Shown in pieces: positions 29,000 through 37,600 of a stretch of DNA of 48,647 nt; the stretch's first letter is position 1; each line of letters opens with the position of its first letter. The notes beneath the pieces were generated by a model. The model was not told the DNA's origin. It worked only from the letters and a program-made list of their open reading frames with translations, and did no database searches. The stretch spans positions 1-48,647 of the forward strand of contig CANRHI010000002.1 of NCBI GenBank assembly GCA_947630365.1. The letters are read 5' to 3'. The DNA is from an uncultured Clostridia bacterium. GTDB taxonomy: Bacteria; Bacillota; Clostridia; Christensenellales; Borkfalkiaceae. The position numbers were made by a program, and so were the translations under genes.

Positions 29000-29028
29000 T
29001 TGAATTTTTTCCGAAACTTTGTTATAAT
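29000..29028 (+). promoter_or_regulatory. Sigma-A promoter of the antiporter/mgtC-family operon
   Basis: TTGAAT, 17 bp, perfect TATAAT. It lies 58 bp before the antiporter start. Confidence 0.9.
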
Positions 29029-29086
29029 ACATTCACCTTCCCGAGGAGCGGGCGGAAAAGCCCCTCCTTGCGCAAAGGAAGTTACC

Positions 29087-30571
29087 ATGCTGAATGCCTT
29101 TTACGATAAAATTTCCGCGACCTCGACCGTGCCCGTCGTCGTCATCTCCGTGGCGCTCATGCTGCTTGCGGGCTTTTTGGGAACGCGGATCACAAAGCTG
29201 CTCAAGCTCCCGAACGTGACTGCCTACATCTTGGTGGGCATCCTGCTCGGGCCGTACTGTTTGGACCTCGTGCCCGCCTACGTCTCGGAGGGCATGGACT
29301 TCATCTCGGATATCGCCCTCGCCTTCATCGCTTTCAGTGTGGGCGAATATTTCCGCTTCTCCGTGCTGCGGCGAAACGGGGGAAAGACGGCGGTCATCAC
29401 CCTCTTCGAGGCGCTGCTCGCCTCCCTCCTCGTGTTCGTCATCACCTACTGGGCGCTCGGCTTCTACCGGATGGGGGAAGGCGTCGGGCTGGCGTTCTCG
29501 CTCATCCTTGCGGCGCTCGCCTCGGCGACGGCTCCCGCCTCCACCATGATGACCATCCGCCAAACGGGCGCGAAGGGGGACTTCGTGAACACCCTCTTCG
29601 GGGTGGTCGCCCTCGACGACGTGGTGAGCCTTCTCGCCTACAGCGTGGCGGTCTCGGTGGCGGGCGCGGCGATGGGGGAGGCCTTCTCGGCGGGCGATAT
29701 CCTTCTTCCCATCGCCTTCAATCTCATGATGATCGCCCTCGGCGTAGCCTTCGGCTTCCTTTTGAAGGTGCTCATGGCGAAGCGCTCGACGGACAACCGC
29801 CTCATCGTCTCCGTCGCGTTCCTGTTTGCACTGTGCGGCGTCGGGGCGGCGGTGGACGTCTCCCCGCTGCTCGCCTGCATGGCGATGGGGACGGTGTATA
29901 TCAACGTCTCGGGGGACGATAAGCTGTTCAAACAGCTCAACTACTTCTCCCCGCCCATTCTGCTTTTGTTCTTTGTGAAGTCGGGCATCGGCTTCGACCT
30001 CCGCGCCCTCGTCTCGACGACGACGCTCTCGGTCGGCGTGCCCCTCCTCGCCGTCGGCGTGCTGTACTTCTTCGTGCGGCTGGTCGGAAAGTATGTGGGC
30101 GCGTTCGCGGGGTGCGCCGTCGTGAAGAAGCCCAAGTCCGTGCGCAACTACCTCGGCATGGCGCTCGCCCCGCAGGCGGGGGTCGCCATCGGGCTCGCCG
30201 CCCTCGGCGCGCGGGTGCTCGGCGGGGAGATCGGCAGCATGCTGCAGACCATCATCCTCTCCTCGAGCATTCTCTACGAATTGGCGGGGCCCGCGCTTGC
30301 CAAGCTCTCCTTGTACCTCTCGGGCTCCTACGGAAGGGAGCAGGAGGGCGAAGAGGCTCCCGAGGGGGCGCCCGCAGAGCCAAAGAAGCGGCCGACGCGG
30401 GAGGAGGAAGTCGCCGCCCTGCAGGAGCGGCTCAAGGAGATCCAAAAGGAGATCTCCGTGAAGGAATACGCGCGTTCCCCCGAAGAGGAGGCCTTTCTCG
30501 AGGCGACGGAGGGCGCGGAGACTTCGGCGGGAGCCGAATACAACCGAAGAAAATTCATCAACAAGAGGTAG
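29087..30571 (+). CDS. CPA2-family cation:proton antiporter
   Basis: Polytopic membrane protein of 494 residues with about 11-12 hydrophobic helices, of the Na+/H+ exchanger domain type. It is predicted to swap protons for Na+ or K+ across the membrane; the ion cannot be read from the sequence. Family-like features are LKLPNVTAYILVGILLGPY near the N-terminus and a VVALDDVVSLLAYS helix carrying the two acidic residues expected in the ion site. A hydrophilic C-terminal tail (about residues 415-494) is rich in Glu and Lys and probably coiled-coil; there is no obvious TrkA-N domain. The ATG at 29087 is preceded by AAAGGAAG. The next gene starts 3 bp after the stop. Confidence 0.92.
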   Translation: MLNAFYDKISATSTVPVVVISVALMLLAGFLGTRITKLLKLPNVTAYILVGILLGPYCLDLVPAYVSEGMDFISDIALAFIAFSVGEYFRFSVLRRNGGKTAVITLFEALLASLLVFVITYWALGFYRMGEGVGLAFSLILAALASATAPASTMMTIRQTGAKGDFVNTLFGVVALDDVVSLLAYSVAVSVAGAAMGEAFSAGDILLPIAFNLMMIALGVAFGFLLKVLMAKRSTDNRLIVSVAFLFALCGVGAAVDVSPLLACMAMGTVYINVSGDDKLFKQLNYFSPPILLLFFVKSGIGFDLRALVSTTTLSVGVPLLAVGVLYFFVRLVGKYVGAFAGCAVVKKPKSVRNYLGMALAPQAGVAIGLAALGARVLGGEIGSMLQTIILSSSILYELAGPALAKLSLYLSGSYGREQEGEEAPEGAPAEPKKRPTREEEVAALQERLKEIQKEISVKEYARSPEEEAFLEATEGAETSAGAEYNRRKFINKR

Positions 30572-30574
30572 ATC

Positions 30575-31288
30575 ATGGCTACAGATATTATTGCCAAATG
30601 GCTCGGCAGCTGGTCCTCGGAGGTCAATGTCGCCTCCACCGCGCTCAAGACGGCGCTCGTCGTGCTCATGGCGACGGTGCTCGGCTGCGAGCGCGCAAGA
30701 AACCGCCACGCGGCGGGGCTGCGCACCTTCATCGTGCTCTCCATCGGCTCCATGTTCGCGGGGATCGGGGATATGTACTTCATCAACGTGCTCGGGGTGC
30801 AATTCTCCTTCCTCTCGGCGGCGGTGTTCATCGGCATCTCCATCATCACGGCGAACACCATCATCTTCTCCTCGAAGAACCAAATCATGGGGCTGACGAC
30901 TTCGGTGGGCATGTGGACGATGTCCATCATCTCCGCCATTCTCGGCTTCGGGCTGTACACCGCCGCGCTCATCGGCTTTGCGGCGCTGCTCGTCGGGCTG
31001 CTCGCCTTCTCCAAGCTCGAGGTGTATATCAAGAACAAATCCTCCCACTTCGAGATCCATCTCGAGCTCAAAACGCGCGGGAGCTTGCAGGATTTCGTCA
31101 CCATGGCGCGCAAATTCGGGCTCACCATCGACAATTTGGAGCTCAACCCCGCCTACGCCAATTCGGGCCTGAGCGTGTACACCGTCAAGCTCACCGCGGG
31201 GAAGGCGCTCGAGAAGAAAACGCACAGCGAGATCATCGAGGCGCTCTCCGTGCTCGACTGCGTGCACTTTATCGAAAAAATCGGATAA
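30575..31288 (+). CDS. MgtC/SapB-family membrane protein
   Basis: A protein of 237 residues with an N-terminal membrane domain of about five helices and a soluble C-terminal domain of about 75 residues with an ACT-like look. The motif GCERARNRHAAGLRTFIVLS is typical of MgtC/SapB proteins. Related proteins are linked to growth in low magnesium, membrane potential and acid stress. The exact role here is unknown. Tight spacing to the antiporter gene suggests joint expression and a shared role in ion homeostasis (inference). Confidence 0.92.
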   Translation: MATDIIAKWLGSWSSEVNVASTALKTALVVLMATVLGCERARNRHAAGLRTFIVLSIGSMFAGIGDMYFINVLGVQFSFLSAAVFIGISIITANTIIFSSKNQIMGLTTSVGMWTMSIISAILGFGLYTAALIGFAALLVGLLAFSKLEVYIKNKSSHFEIHLELKTRGSLQDFVTMARKFGLTIDNLELNPAYANSGLSVYTVKLTAGKALEKKTHSEIIEALSVLDCVHFIEKIG

Positions 31289-31309
31289 AAAAGAAACGGA
31301 ACAAAAAAA

Positions 31310-31336
31310 AGCAGCGGAACAGCCGCTGCTCTTTTC
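31310..31336. terminator. Bidirectional terminator between the mgtC-family gene and thiT
   Basis: Stem AGCAGCGG / CCGCTGCT with a five-base loop, an A run before it and CTTTTC after it. It lies between two convergent genes and can serve both. Confidence 0.8.
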
Positions 31337-31346
31337 GTAATATCTC

Positions 31347-32600
31347 TTATTTTTCCTCGGGCTCGTCGGCGGGCGCGCTTTCCACCGCGGGGGTTTGGGC
31401 GGGCAAGGTCTTTTCGGTATTGAATTTTCTCGCCTGCTTCACAAAGCTCTTGGAGCTGAACACGAGGATGCCGACCGCGATGGCGATGGCGAGGTCGATG
31501 AACACAAACGAGTTATACCCCAGCGAGTACAGCCACGCGTTCATGGGGTCGCCCGTCGTCCAGTGGTAGGCGAATTCGGAGAAGGCGAACACGCCCGAGA
31601 GGATGTGCGCAAGGTAGCGGAGCGTCCCGGCGACGATGGCGCCGAGGGCAAATTGCACCTGCGGGAGATTTTCGAGCTTCTTCACCTTGGCGAACAGCCC
31701 CGCCGCGCCGATGCCCGCAAAGGCGATGGGGTAGTCGAGGAGGAACTGCGCGGGGTGAATGATCCAAGGATCCTGCACCGCCTGCAAAATTCCATAGATG
31801 AGCCCTGCGAAGATGCCCTTCTTCACGCCGAACATGTAGGAATAGATCATGAGGGGAAGGAGGGAAGCGATGGTCACCGAGCCGCCCTGCGGCATGTGGA
31901 TGGGCGCAATGTACGAGAGCGCAAAGCTGATGGCGATGCACACGGCGGCATAGGAGATGGAGCGGGTGTCGAAGCCCTTCTTATCCTTCCTCCCGAAGAA
32001 AAAGGCGATAAACAGGAGCAGGGCGACGAGCAGAGCGGCGCACACATACAGGAGAATGTTCTCGCTCACCGTGATGGTGACGCCGTTGTTGGATTCGCCC
32101 TCGCCCGAGCCGAGGTACACGCCGAGGCAGACGAGGAAGGCGACGAGCGCGGCGCCCACCGCCGAGAGCGCGGCAAGTTTTGCGATGCGGAAGGGCTTTT
32201 CGCCGAAGAGATAGCACACGAACACGGCGACCGCTCCCGCGACGACGCACCCGCCGAGCACGACGGAGGGATAGAGCACGAGGTCGAAGAGGTACTCTTT
32301 CTCCGCCATTTCCATAAATTCGAGGGAGAGCATGGTCGCGATGACGGCGACGGAGAAGCCGACCGCGATCGCCACCGCCACGGTGAGGTAGCTTTTGAAG
32401 ATCTCCGTCCGCTTCCACTTGACGAGCACGCCGACGACGAGGAGCAGCGCCGCAAGGGCGACGGCGCACCAAAGGAACACCGAGGAGAGCCCGTCCTTGG
32501 CGTAAGACGTCCAGACGTCGGGGTAGAGATAGCTCTCTACGTCCCCGTCGGCGTTTTCGATGACGCCCGTGTAGGCGCTCAAAAGGGAATGAAGCAACAT
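31347..32600 (-). CDS. thiT: Thiamine ECF transporter S component with extra N-terminal membrane domain
   Basis: The substrate-binding membrane subunit for thiamine, working with a shared ECF energising module encoded elsewhere. It has 417 residues from the ATG at 32600, five bases after GGAGG. The C-terminal about 200 residues match ThiT, with the stretches SYMFGVKKGIFAGLIYG, QAVQDPWIIHPAQFLLDYPI and HILSGVFAF. Residues 1-205 carry about five additional membrane helices not found in the usual ThiT of about 190 residues, plus a basic stretch (GRKDKKG) at the junction. Control by the TPP riboswitch just upstream supports thiamine as substrate. A short Pro/Glu tail ends the protein. Confidence 0.93.
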   Translation of the reverse strand: MLLHSLLSAYTGVIENADGDVESYLYPDVWTSYAKDGLSSVFLWCAVALAALLLVVGVLVKWKRTEIFKSYLTVAVAIAVGFSVAVIATMLSLEFMEMAEKEYLFDLVLYPSVVLGGCVVAGAVAVFVCYLFGEKPFRIAKLAALSAVGAALVAFLVCLGVYLGSGEGESNNGVTITVSENILLYVCAALLVALLLFIAFFFGRKDKKGFDTRSISYAAVCIAISFALSYIAPIHMPQGGSVTIASLLPLMIYSYMFGVKKGIFAGLIYGILQAVQDPWIIHPAQFLLDYPIAFAGIGAAGLFAKVKKLENLPQVQFALGAIVAGTLRYLAHILSGVFAFSEFAYHWTTGDPMNAWLYSLGYNSFVFIDLAIAIAVGILVFSSKSFVKQARKFNTEKTLPAQTPAVESAPADEPEEK

Positions 32601-32656
32601 AAAAACCTCCGAAAACGTATATTTTTTGAATATGCCGCCTTCGAAGCCTTCCCGAT

Positions 32657-32683
32657 AAAAAATGCCCGCAAAAAACTGCGGGC
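32657..32683 (-). terminator. Riboswitch-controlled terminator upstream of thiT
   Basis: Read leftward: GCCCGCA, a six-base loop, TGCGGGC, then ATTTTTT. It lies between the TPP aptamer and the thiT start, as expected for transcriptional control. Confidence 0.9.
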
Positions 32684-32709
32684 GGAAAATCTCCTCGAAT
32701 CCTGTACTT

Positions 32710-32770
32710 TCGTGCAAGCATTACCTTGCCCGATTCCAATGGTATGATCTCAGCCTTTCGGCACCCACGA
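32710..32770 (-). ncRNA. TPP riboswitch (thi box)
   Basis: Read leftward it has TCGTGGGTGCC, GGCTGAGAT, CGGGCAAGGTAATGC and GCACGA. These are the conserved CTGAGA and GGTAATGC elements of the thiamine pyrophosphate aptamer, closed by the P1 pair TCGTG / CACGA. It precedes thiT, so thiamine pyrophosphate should switch off the transporter. Confidence 0.96.
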
Positions 32771-32792
32771 CGGATATTCAAATTGTACCCCG

Positions 32793-32821
32793 ATTATAGC
32801 ACGCTTTCCCCGCGAAGTAAA
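32793..32821 (-). promoter_or_regulatory. Sigma-A promoter of thiT
   Basis: On the minus strand: TTTACT, 17 bp, perfect TATAAT, just before the TPP aptamer. Confidence 0.85.
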
Positions 32822-32882
32822 TTGTTTTTCGGGGGGAAGAGAGAGGAAATCTCGGAAAAATGAGAAAATTTTATTTCTCCCC

Positions 32883-32911
32883 TTGACAAGGCGGCTGTGC
32901 CGCGCTATACT
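32883..32911 (+). promoter_or_regulatory. Sigma-A promoter of ribU
   Basis: Perfect TTGACA, 17 bp, TATACT, just before the FMN aptamer. It is divergent from the thiT promoter. Confidence 0.9.
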
Positions 32912-32924
32912 ATGGGAAAACAAA

Positions 32925-33035
32925 ATTCTTTGGGGCGGAGTGCAAGTCTCCACCGGCAGTAAAGTCTGCGAATCCCTTTGGGACCGATCGGGTGCAATTC
33001 CCGAACCGACGGTATAGTCCGGATGAGAAAAGAAA
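32925..33035 (+). ncRNA. FMN riboswitch (RFN element)
   Basis: Conserved blocks include GGGGCGGAGTGCAAGTCTCC, ACCGGCAGTAAAGTCTGCG, ATCGGGTGCAATTCCCGAAC and GACGGTATAGTCCGGATGAG. The ends TTCTTT and AAAGAA can pair as P1. It precedes ribU, so FMN should repress riboflavin uptake. Confidence 0.98.
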
Positions 33036-33057
33036 AACGCATGTTCTTTGCTTTCCG

Positions 33058-33082
33058 CGCCCCCATTCTGTGGGGCGTTTTT
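33058..33082 (+). terminator. Riboswitch-controlled terminator upstream of ribU
   Basis: CGCCCC(C)A paired with TGGGGCG, followed by TTTTT. It lies between the FMN aptamer and the ribU start codon. Confidence 0.85.
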
Positions 33083-33114
33083 GTTTGGAGAACGTGCATA
33101 TATAGAGGTATGGT

Positions 33115-33693
33115 ATGAAGGATAGTATAAAAGGTCACTTTTCCGCGGTGCACATTGCCTACATGGCGCTCTTTACGGCGCTGGCGTTCGTCGTCACCTT
33201 TCTCGAATTTCCCATTTTCCCCGCCGCGCCCTTCCTCAAATTGGACTTCGCCAACATCTTCTTTATGGTGGAAGGCTTCCTCTTCGGCCCCGTCGAAGCC
33301 GTCTTTTCCATCGGCGTGAAGGAGCTTTTATGCCTGTTCAAGACGAGCTCGGGCGGCGCGGGGGAGCTCGCCAACTTCATCATGTCGACGGTGTATATCT
33401 TCGTCCCCTCCGTCCTGTATCGCTTCCGCAAGGGAAAGTGGTGGGTGGCGCTCTATCTTCTCGTCGCGTGCGCTCTGCAGATCGGCGTGAGCCTGCCCGT
33501 CAACCGCTTTATCAACTTTCCCGCCTTCATGGGAAGCGCCGCCGCGCAGTACTTTGCGCAGTTTTGGACGTATATCCTGCTCTTCAACCTCATCAAGAGC
33601 GTGGCGGTCTCCCTCGTCGTCTTTCTCGCCTACAAGCCGCTCTCGAGGCTCATTAAAGCCACCTCCGCCCGCTTCCGCCCCCACTCGAAGTAG
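33115..33693 (+). CDS. ribU: Riboflavin ECF transporter S component
   Basis: Membrane protein of 192 residues with about six helices that captures riboflavin for an ECF transporter. The N-terminal pattern YMALFTALAFVVTFLEFPIF, then PAAPFLKLDFANIFFMVEGF, is typical of RibU, and the FMN riboswitch upstream supports the substrate. The ECF ATPases and T component are not in this window, consistent with a shared (group II) module elsewhere. The ATG at 33115 has only a weak ribosome site (AGAGG). Nothing suggests truncation. Confidence 0.95.
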   Translation: MKDSIKGHFSAVHIAYMALFTALAFVVTFLEFPIFPAAPFLKLDFANIFFMVEGFLFGPVEAVFSIGVKELLCLFKTSSGGAGELANFIMSTVYIFVPSVLYRFRKGKWWVALYLLVACALQIGVSLPVNRFINFPAFMGSAAAQYFAQFWTYILLFNLIKSVAVSLVVFLAYKPLSRLIKATSARFRPHSK

Positions 33694-33744
33694 GGGAGGG
33701 AGCAGTCTTGGCCGACTCGGAGAGCACATGCAGAGCGACCCTTG

Positions 33745-33918
33745 CCCACCCCTTGGAGGGGTGGGTGGCACGAGCCGTGGCGAGTGACGGAAGGGGTGTT
33801 GTGTAATAGGAATGACACCCCCTCAGTCGCGCAAAGGCAGCGCGCCAGCCCCCCCTCAAGGGGCAGCCAAGGGAGGGAATCCCCCTCCCCTTTGGGGTGG
33901 GGGACACAGGGGGAGGGG
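33745..33918. repeat. Family C-type GC-rich repeats downstream of ribU
   Basis: CCCACCCC...GGGGTGGG near 33745, then CCCCCCTCAAGGGG near 33850 and the CCCCCTCCCCTTTGGGGTGG element at 33881-33918. The whole gap 33694-34426 holds only repeats and a terminator; no gene is supported in it. Confidence 0.7.
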
Positions 33919-33927
33919 CGTGCTCCG

Positions 33928-34024
33928 CGCGTCATGTTGAGCGGAGCGAAGCGACCGAAACATCCCGAGGAACGAAGTCCGAATTTTCATCCTCGGGATT
34001 CTTCGCTTCGCTCAGAATGACGCG
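33928..34024. repeat. Repeat family B, compact copy
   Basis: 97 bp with ends CGCGTCAT and ATGACGCG. It contains GAGCGGAGCGAAGCGACCGA and the inner arms ATCCCGAGGA / TCCTCGGGAT. The reverse-complementary arms GAGCG(A)AGCGA / TTCGCTTCGCTC make it a long imperfect hairpin. Confidence 0.85.
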
Positions 34025-34124
34025 TTGGCGGGGGCGGGATTCTTCGCTATGCTACTTCGCCTTTCAGGCTCGTGCCGCCCTTGGAATACAACAGAAGCTC
34101 GGGCGGGGCGGCATGACGCAGTAA

Positions 34125-34260
34125 CCTCCCCCTGTATCCCCCTCCTTAACAAGGAAGGGGATTTTGTTGTTTTCCGCTCTTCTAAAAAAGGAAGGGGATT
34201 CCCGAATACCAATCCCCCTCCCCTTTGGGGTGGGGGACACAGGGGGAGGGGCGCCAAGGG
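34125..34260. repeat. Repeat family C, double copy
   Basis: CCTCCCCCTGTATCCCCCTC, then two AAGGAAGGGGATT halves and the CCCCCTCCCCTTTGGGG core. The part at 34186-34258 nearly duplicates 20265-20337. Confidence 0.8.
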
Positions 34261-34266
34261 AGGGAT

Positions 34267-34301
34267 CCCCTTCCCCGTATCGCGGGGAGGGGGCATTTTT
34301 T
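34267..34301 (+). terminator. Terminator-like hairpin at the end of the repeat block
   Basis: An 11-bp stem CCCCTTCCCCG / CGGGGAGGGGG with one G-U pair, a five-base loop, then CATTTTTT. It would shield the downstream lipoprotein gene from read-through. Confidence 0.75.
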
Positions 34302-34426
34302 GTTAGCGTCCCGTGTTTTCTTTTCTCATGCCGCCATGCGCACGTCTTGGGGTACAATAGGAGTCGAAAAAGGGGACAAAAGAGGCAAAATATGACAAGT
34401 GCGGGGAAATTCATGACAAAATTTAT

Positions 34427-34455
34427 TTGACTACCCCTGTTTGATTTGCTAAACT
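34427..34455 (+). promoter_or_regulatory. Sigma-A promoter of the MBG-repeat lipoprotein gene
   Basis: TTGACT, 17 bp, TAAACT. The transcript would have a leader of about 150 nt with a GCGCAA/TTGCGC hairpin followed by CCCTTTTT (34471-34494) and a CGGGGGA/TCCCCC hairpin near 34511-34530. I could not match the leader to a known riboswitch. Confidence 0.75.
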
Positions 34456-34615
34456 AAACTCGAAAAGGCGCAAATGTTGCGCTGCCCTTTTTCGGAAATT
34501 CGCCTTCCTGCGGGGGATAATTCCCCCCGTGAAGGAGGATACTGTGGCAAAGGATCGCCGCATACAGATCGCTTCGTGGGGAGCGAGGAGCCGCCTGCGG
34601 GCGGGGGGAGGTCTC

Positions 34616-37600
34616 ATGAGAGAAATGAAATCGGTCAAGAAGTTGCTTTTGGTGTTCACCGCGGTGCTCGCGCTGTGCCTCGGGCTGTTTGCCGCGGCGT
34701 GCGGCGAAACGATCTACCGCATCGCCTTCGTCGCGAACGGGAGGGACATCTCCGTGGATACGCTCCCTGCGGGCGCGGAGATCGCCTTCCCCGACGAGCC
34801 GACAAAGGCGGAGGACGACGACTACACCTACACCTTCGAGGGGTGGGACCTGTATGAGGAGAAGGTGGTCTACGGCGACGAGCCGTATGAGCCCGACTAC
34901 CGCACGGGAGACGCCCTCTCCGTCGAGGGCGCACTGAGCCTGTATGCGGTATTCCGCGCCACGCCCAAGGAGAAGCCCGTCGTCACCTACACCGTCATCT
35001 TCCTCGACGGCATCACGGGGGAGCAGATCGGCGAGGAGCAGCACGTCCCCGCCGGGGGAGACGCCACCCTTCCCGCGCCGCCTGTGCACAAGGGCTACGC
35101 CTTCAAGGAATGGAACAAGAGCCATCTCGGCATCACCGCCCGCACGGAGATCACGGCGGTGTATGTGCCCGTGCAGCATGAGCTCACGCTGCACTATCTC
35201 GGAAACGAAGTGACAAGCACGGTGGATTTCGCCGAAGCCGTCGCGCCCGACGCGCCCGCTTCGGTGCCCGCCGTTTTGCTCTTTGAGGGGTGGTTTACCG
35301 ACGAAGGCTGCACGCAGCCGCTTGCGGAGGACGCCACCATGCCCGATGCCGACCTTGACCTCTACGCAAAGTACGAGATCGATCTGAGCGGCGCGCGCCT
35401 TCAGCTCACGGGCGACCACATCTACGGCACGGACGCCGAGGGCAGGGAGGACGATCTCGTGCACGTCACCGGCCTTCCGGAGGCGGAGGGGCTCGCCTTC
35501 ACCTTCTCATGGCAGAATGCCGAGGGCGAGACCACGGGCCTCGTCAAAAAGGCGGGGGAGACCGAGGTCACCTGCGCCATCACCGCAAATTATAAGAATG
35601 TTTTAACGCAAACGCGCACGCTCACCCTTCCCGTCACGCTCGAGAAGGCGACGCTCACGGCGGAGGTCACCCTCGCGGCGCAGAGCGGCGTGTACGGCAC
35701 ACAGCCCGCTCCCTCGGCAGTCCTTTCGGGGCTCTCCTACGGGGACGAGACGCCCGATTTCACCATCGTGGTGAAGGACAGCGAGGGGCACACGGCGGAG
35801 GGAAGGCTCTCCGTTGGCACCTACACCGTCGCCCTCGAGGCGGGCGAGTGGGAAAACTACAAGCTCGGCGCCGTCCAAACGGCGACGTATACCGTCACCC
35901 CTGCGACCGTCCGCGTGACCGCCAAGGTGGAGGGCGCGCTCGTCTATGGCGATACGCCCGTCCCCGCCCTCTCGTATGAGGGGCTGGTGGAGGCGGCGGA
36001 TGCCCAAGCATTCTCGGTGCAGACTTCCATCAAGAACGTCGCAAACGAGGAAGTGACGGAACACTTCTCCGCGGGCAGCTATACGGTCGCGGCGGTCGGC
36101 GGCGAGTTCGGAAGGAATTACACGGCGAGCTACGAGCCCGCGACGAGCTTTTCGATCGCGAAGAAGGCGCTCGTTATCGGCGTGAAATTTGCGGGCGAGA
36201 CGAGCTTTGAGTACGGCGCCTTCGAGGCGCCCGTGCCCGAGGGACAGGGCTTTATCGAGGGCGAAGGCCTTTCGGCCCTCGGCGGCGCTCCCACCCTCAC
36301 CTACTCCCGCGAAGGGCAGTCCTATTCCTCCGACCGCTTCCATGCGGGAAACTACACCGTGTCGGTTTCGGGCTACATTTCGCAAAATTATGAGATCGAA
36401 TACGCCGCACCCGTCGCCTTCACCGTCACGCCCAAGACCGTGACCGCGCACATTGCGGCGGAAGATATCGTCTATGGCGAGACCCCTTCGCCCGAGCTCA
36501 CCTTCGAGGGCTTCCTTGCGGGAGAGGACGAGACGGCGCTTTCCGTCGCGGGCGAACGGTTGCTCTTCACCAAGGAAGGGAAGCCCTTCGAGGGCAAATT
36601 CACCGTCGGCGAATATACGGTGACGTCGGGCGAATTCACCGCCGCGGACTACACCGTCACGCCTGCGGAGGCGCACTTCGAGGTCACTCGCGCCGCGCTC
36701 ACCGCCACGGTGACGGCGGGAAAATCCGTCTACACCTACGGCGAAACGCCGACCGCGTCGGTCTCCTTCGAGGGCTTTGTGCACGGGGAGAGCGAGGACG
36801 TGCTCCCGGGCGAGCAGCTCGCCATCGTCTGGACCAAGACGGGCGGGGAGGCGGCGGGCTTCCACGTCGGCGAATACACGGCTACCATCGCCCTCAAAGA
36901 GACGGAGAATTACACCGTTTCCGTCACGGCGGGCTCTTGCAAGGTGGAAGCGCGCGCGTTGCAGCTGACGGCGGCGTCGGATAAGCCGAGCTACACCTAC
37001 GGCGAGGAAGTTTCGCTCTCCTACAAGGCGGAAGGCTTTGCGGAAGGGGAGAACGAGGACACCGTGTTCGCCCAAAAACCCACCTACAAATACACGAAGG
37101 ACGAGGCAGCCTACACCCCCGCGGGGCTGCTCGACGCGGGCAGCTACACCGTCGAGCTCACCTATGCGAGCGAAAACGGCGACTACACCGTTTCGGCGGC
37201 GGTGGCTCGGTTCACCGTGGCGAAAAAGACTTTCTCCATTGCCAAGACCCAAACGCACCCGCGCGACGGCGAAGCGTGGTCCTTCGCGCCCGCCATGGAA
37301 GATGAGCGCTTCCGCTTTGTCGGCACGCTGCAGCTTGCGGGCAACGACGCCCGCGACTACACCGCGGCGGGGGAGACCCTCGGCGACGACTTCACATGGA
37401 AGGAAGGGAGCTGGAAGATCGTCCTCGCGAACGGCGAGAAGGACGTGAGCGCCAACTTCACCCTTACATTCGATTTGCATATCACCGTCTCGGGCTCGGG
37501 CTTCGGCATCACCCTTCCCACGGGAACGAGCTTTGTCTACGACGGAAACGAGCACACCTTCCCCGTGCAGGCGACCGCCAACACGCACGACGAGGTGGAG

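Noticed and set aside
33694..34426. Short open frames in the repeat-rich spacer after ribU
   Set aside because: They encode Pro/Gly/Arg strings typical of translated family B and C repeats, in several frames and on both strands, with no starts or domains.
34456..34615. Possible riboswitch (for example cyclic-di-GMP) in the leader of the MBG-repeat lipoprotein gene
   Set aside because: Hairpins are present but the conserved cores of the cyclic-di-GMP aptamers, or of other classes I know, could not be found.
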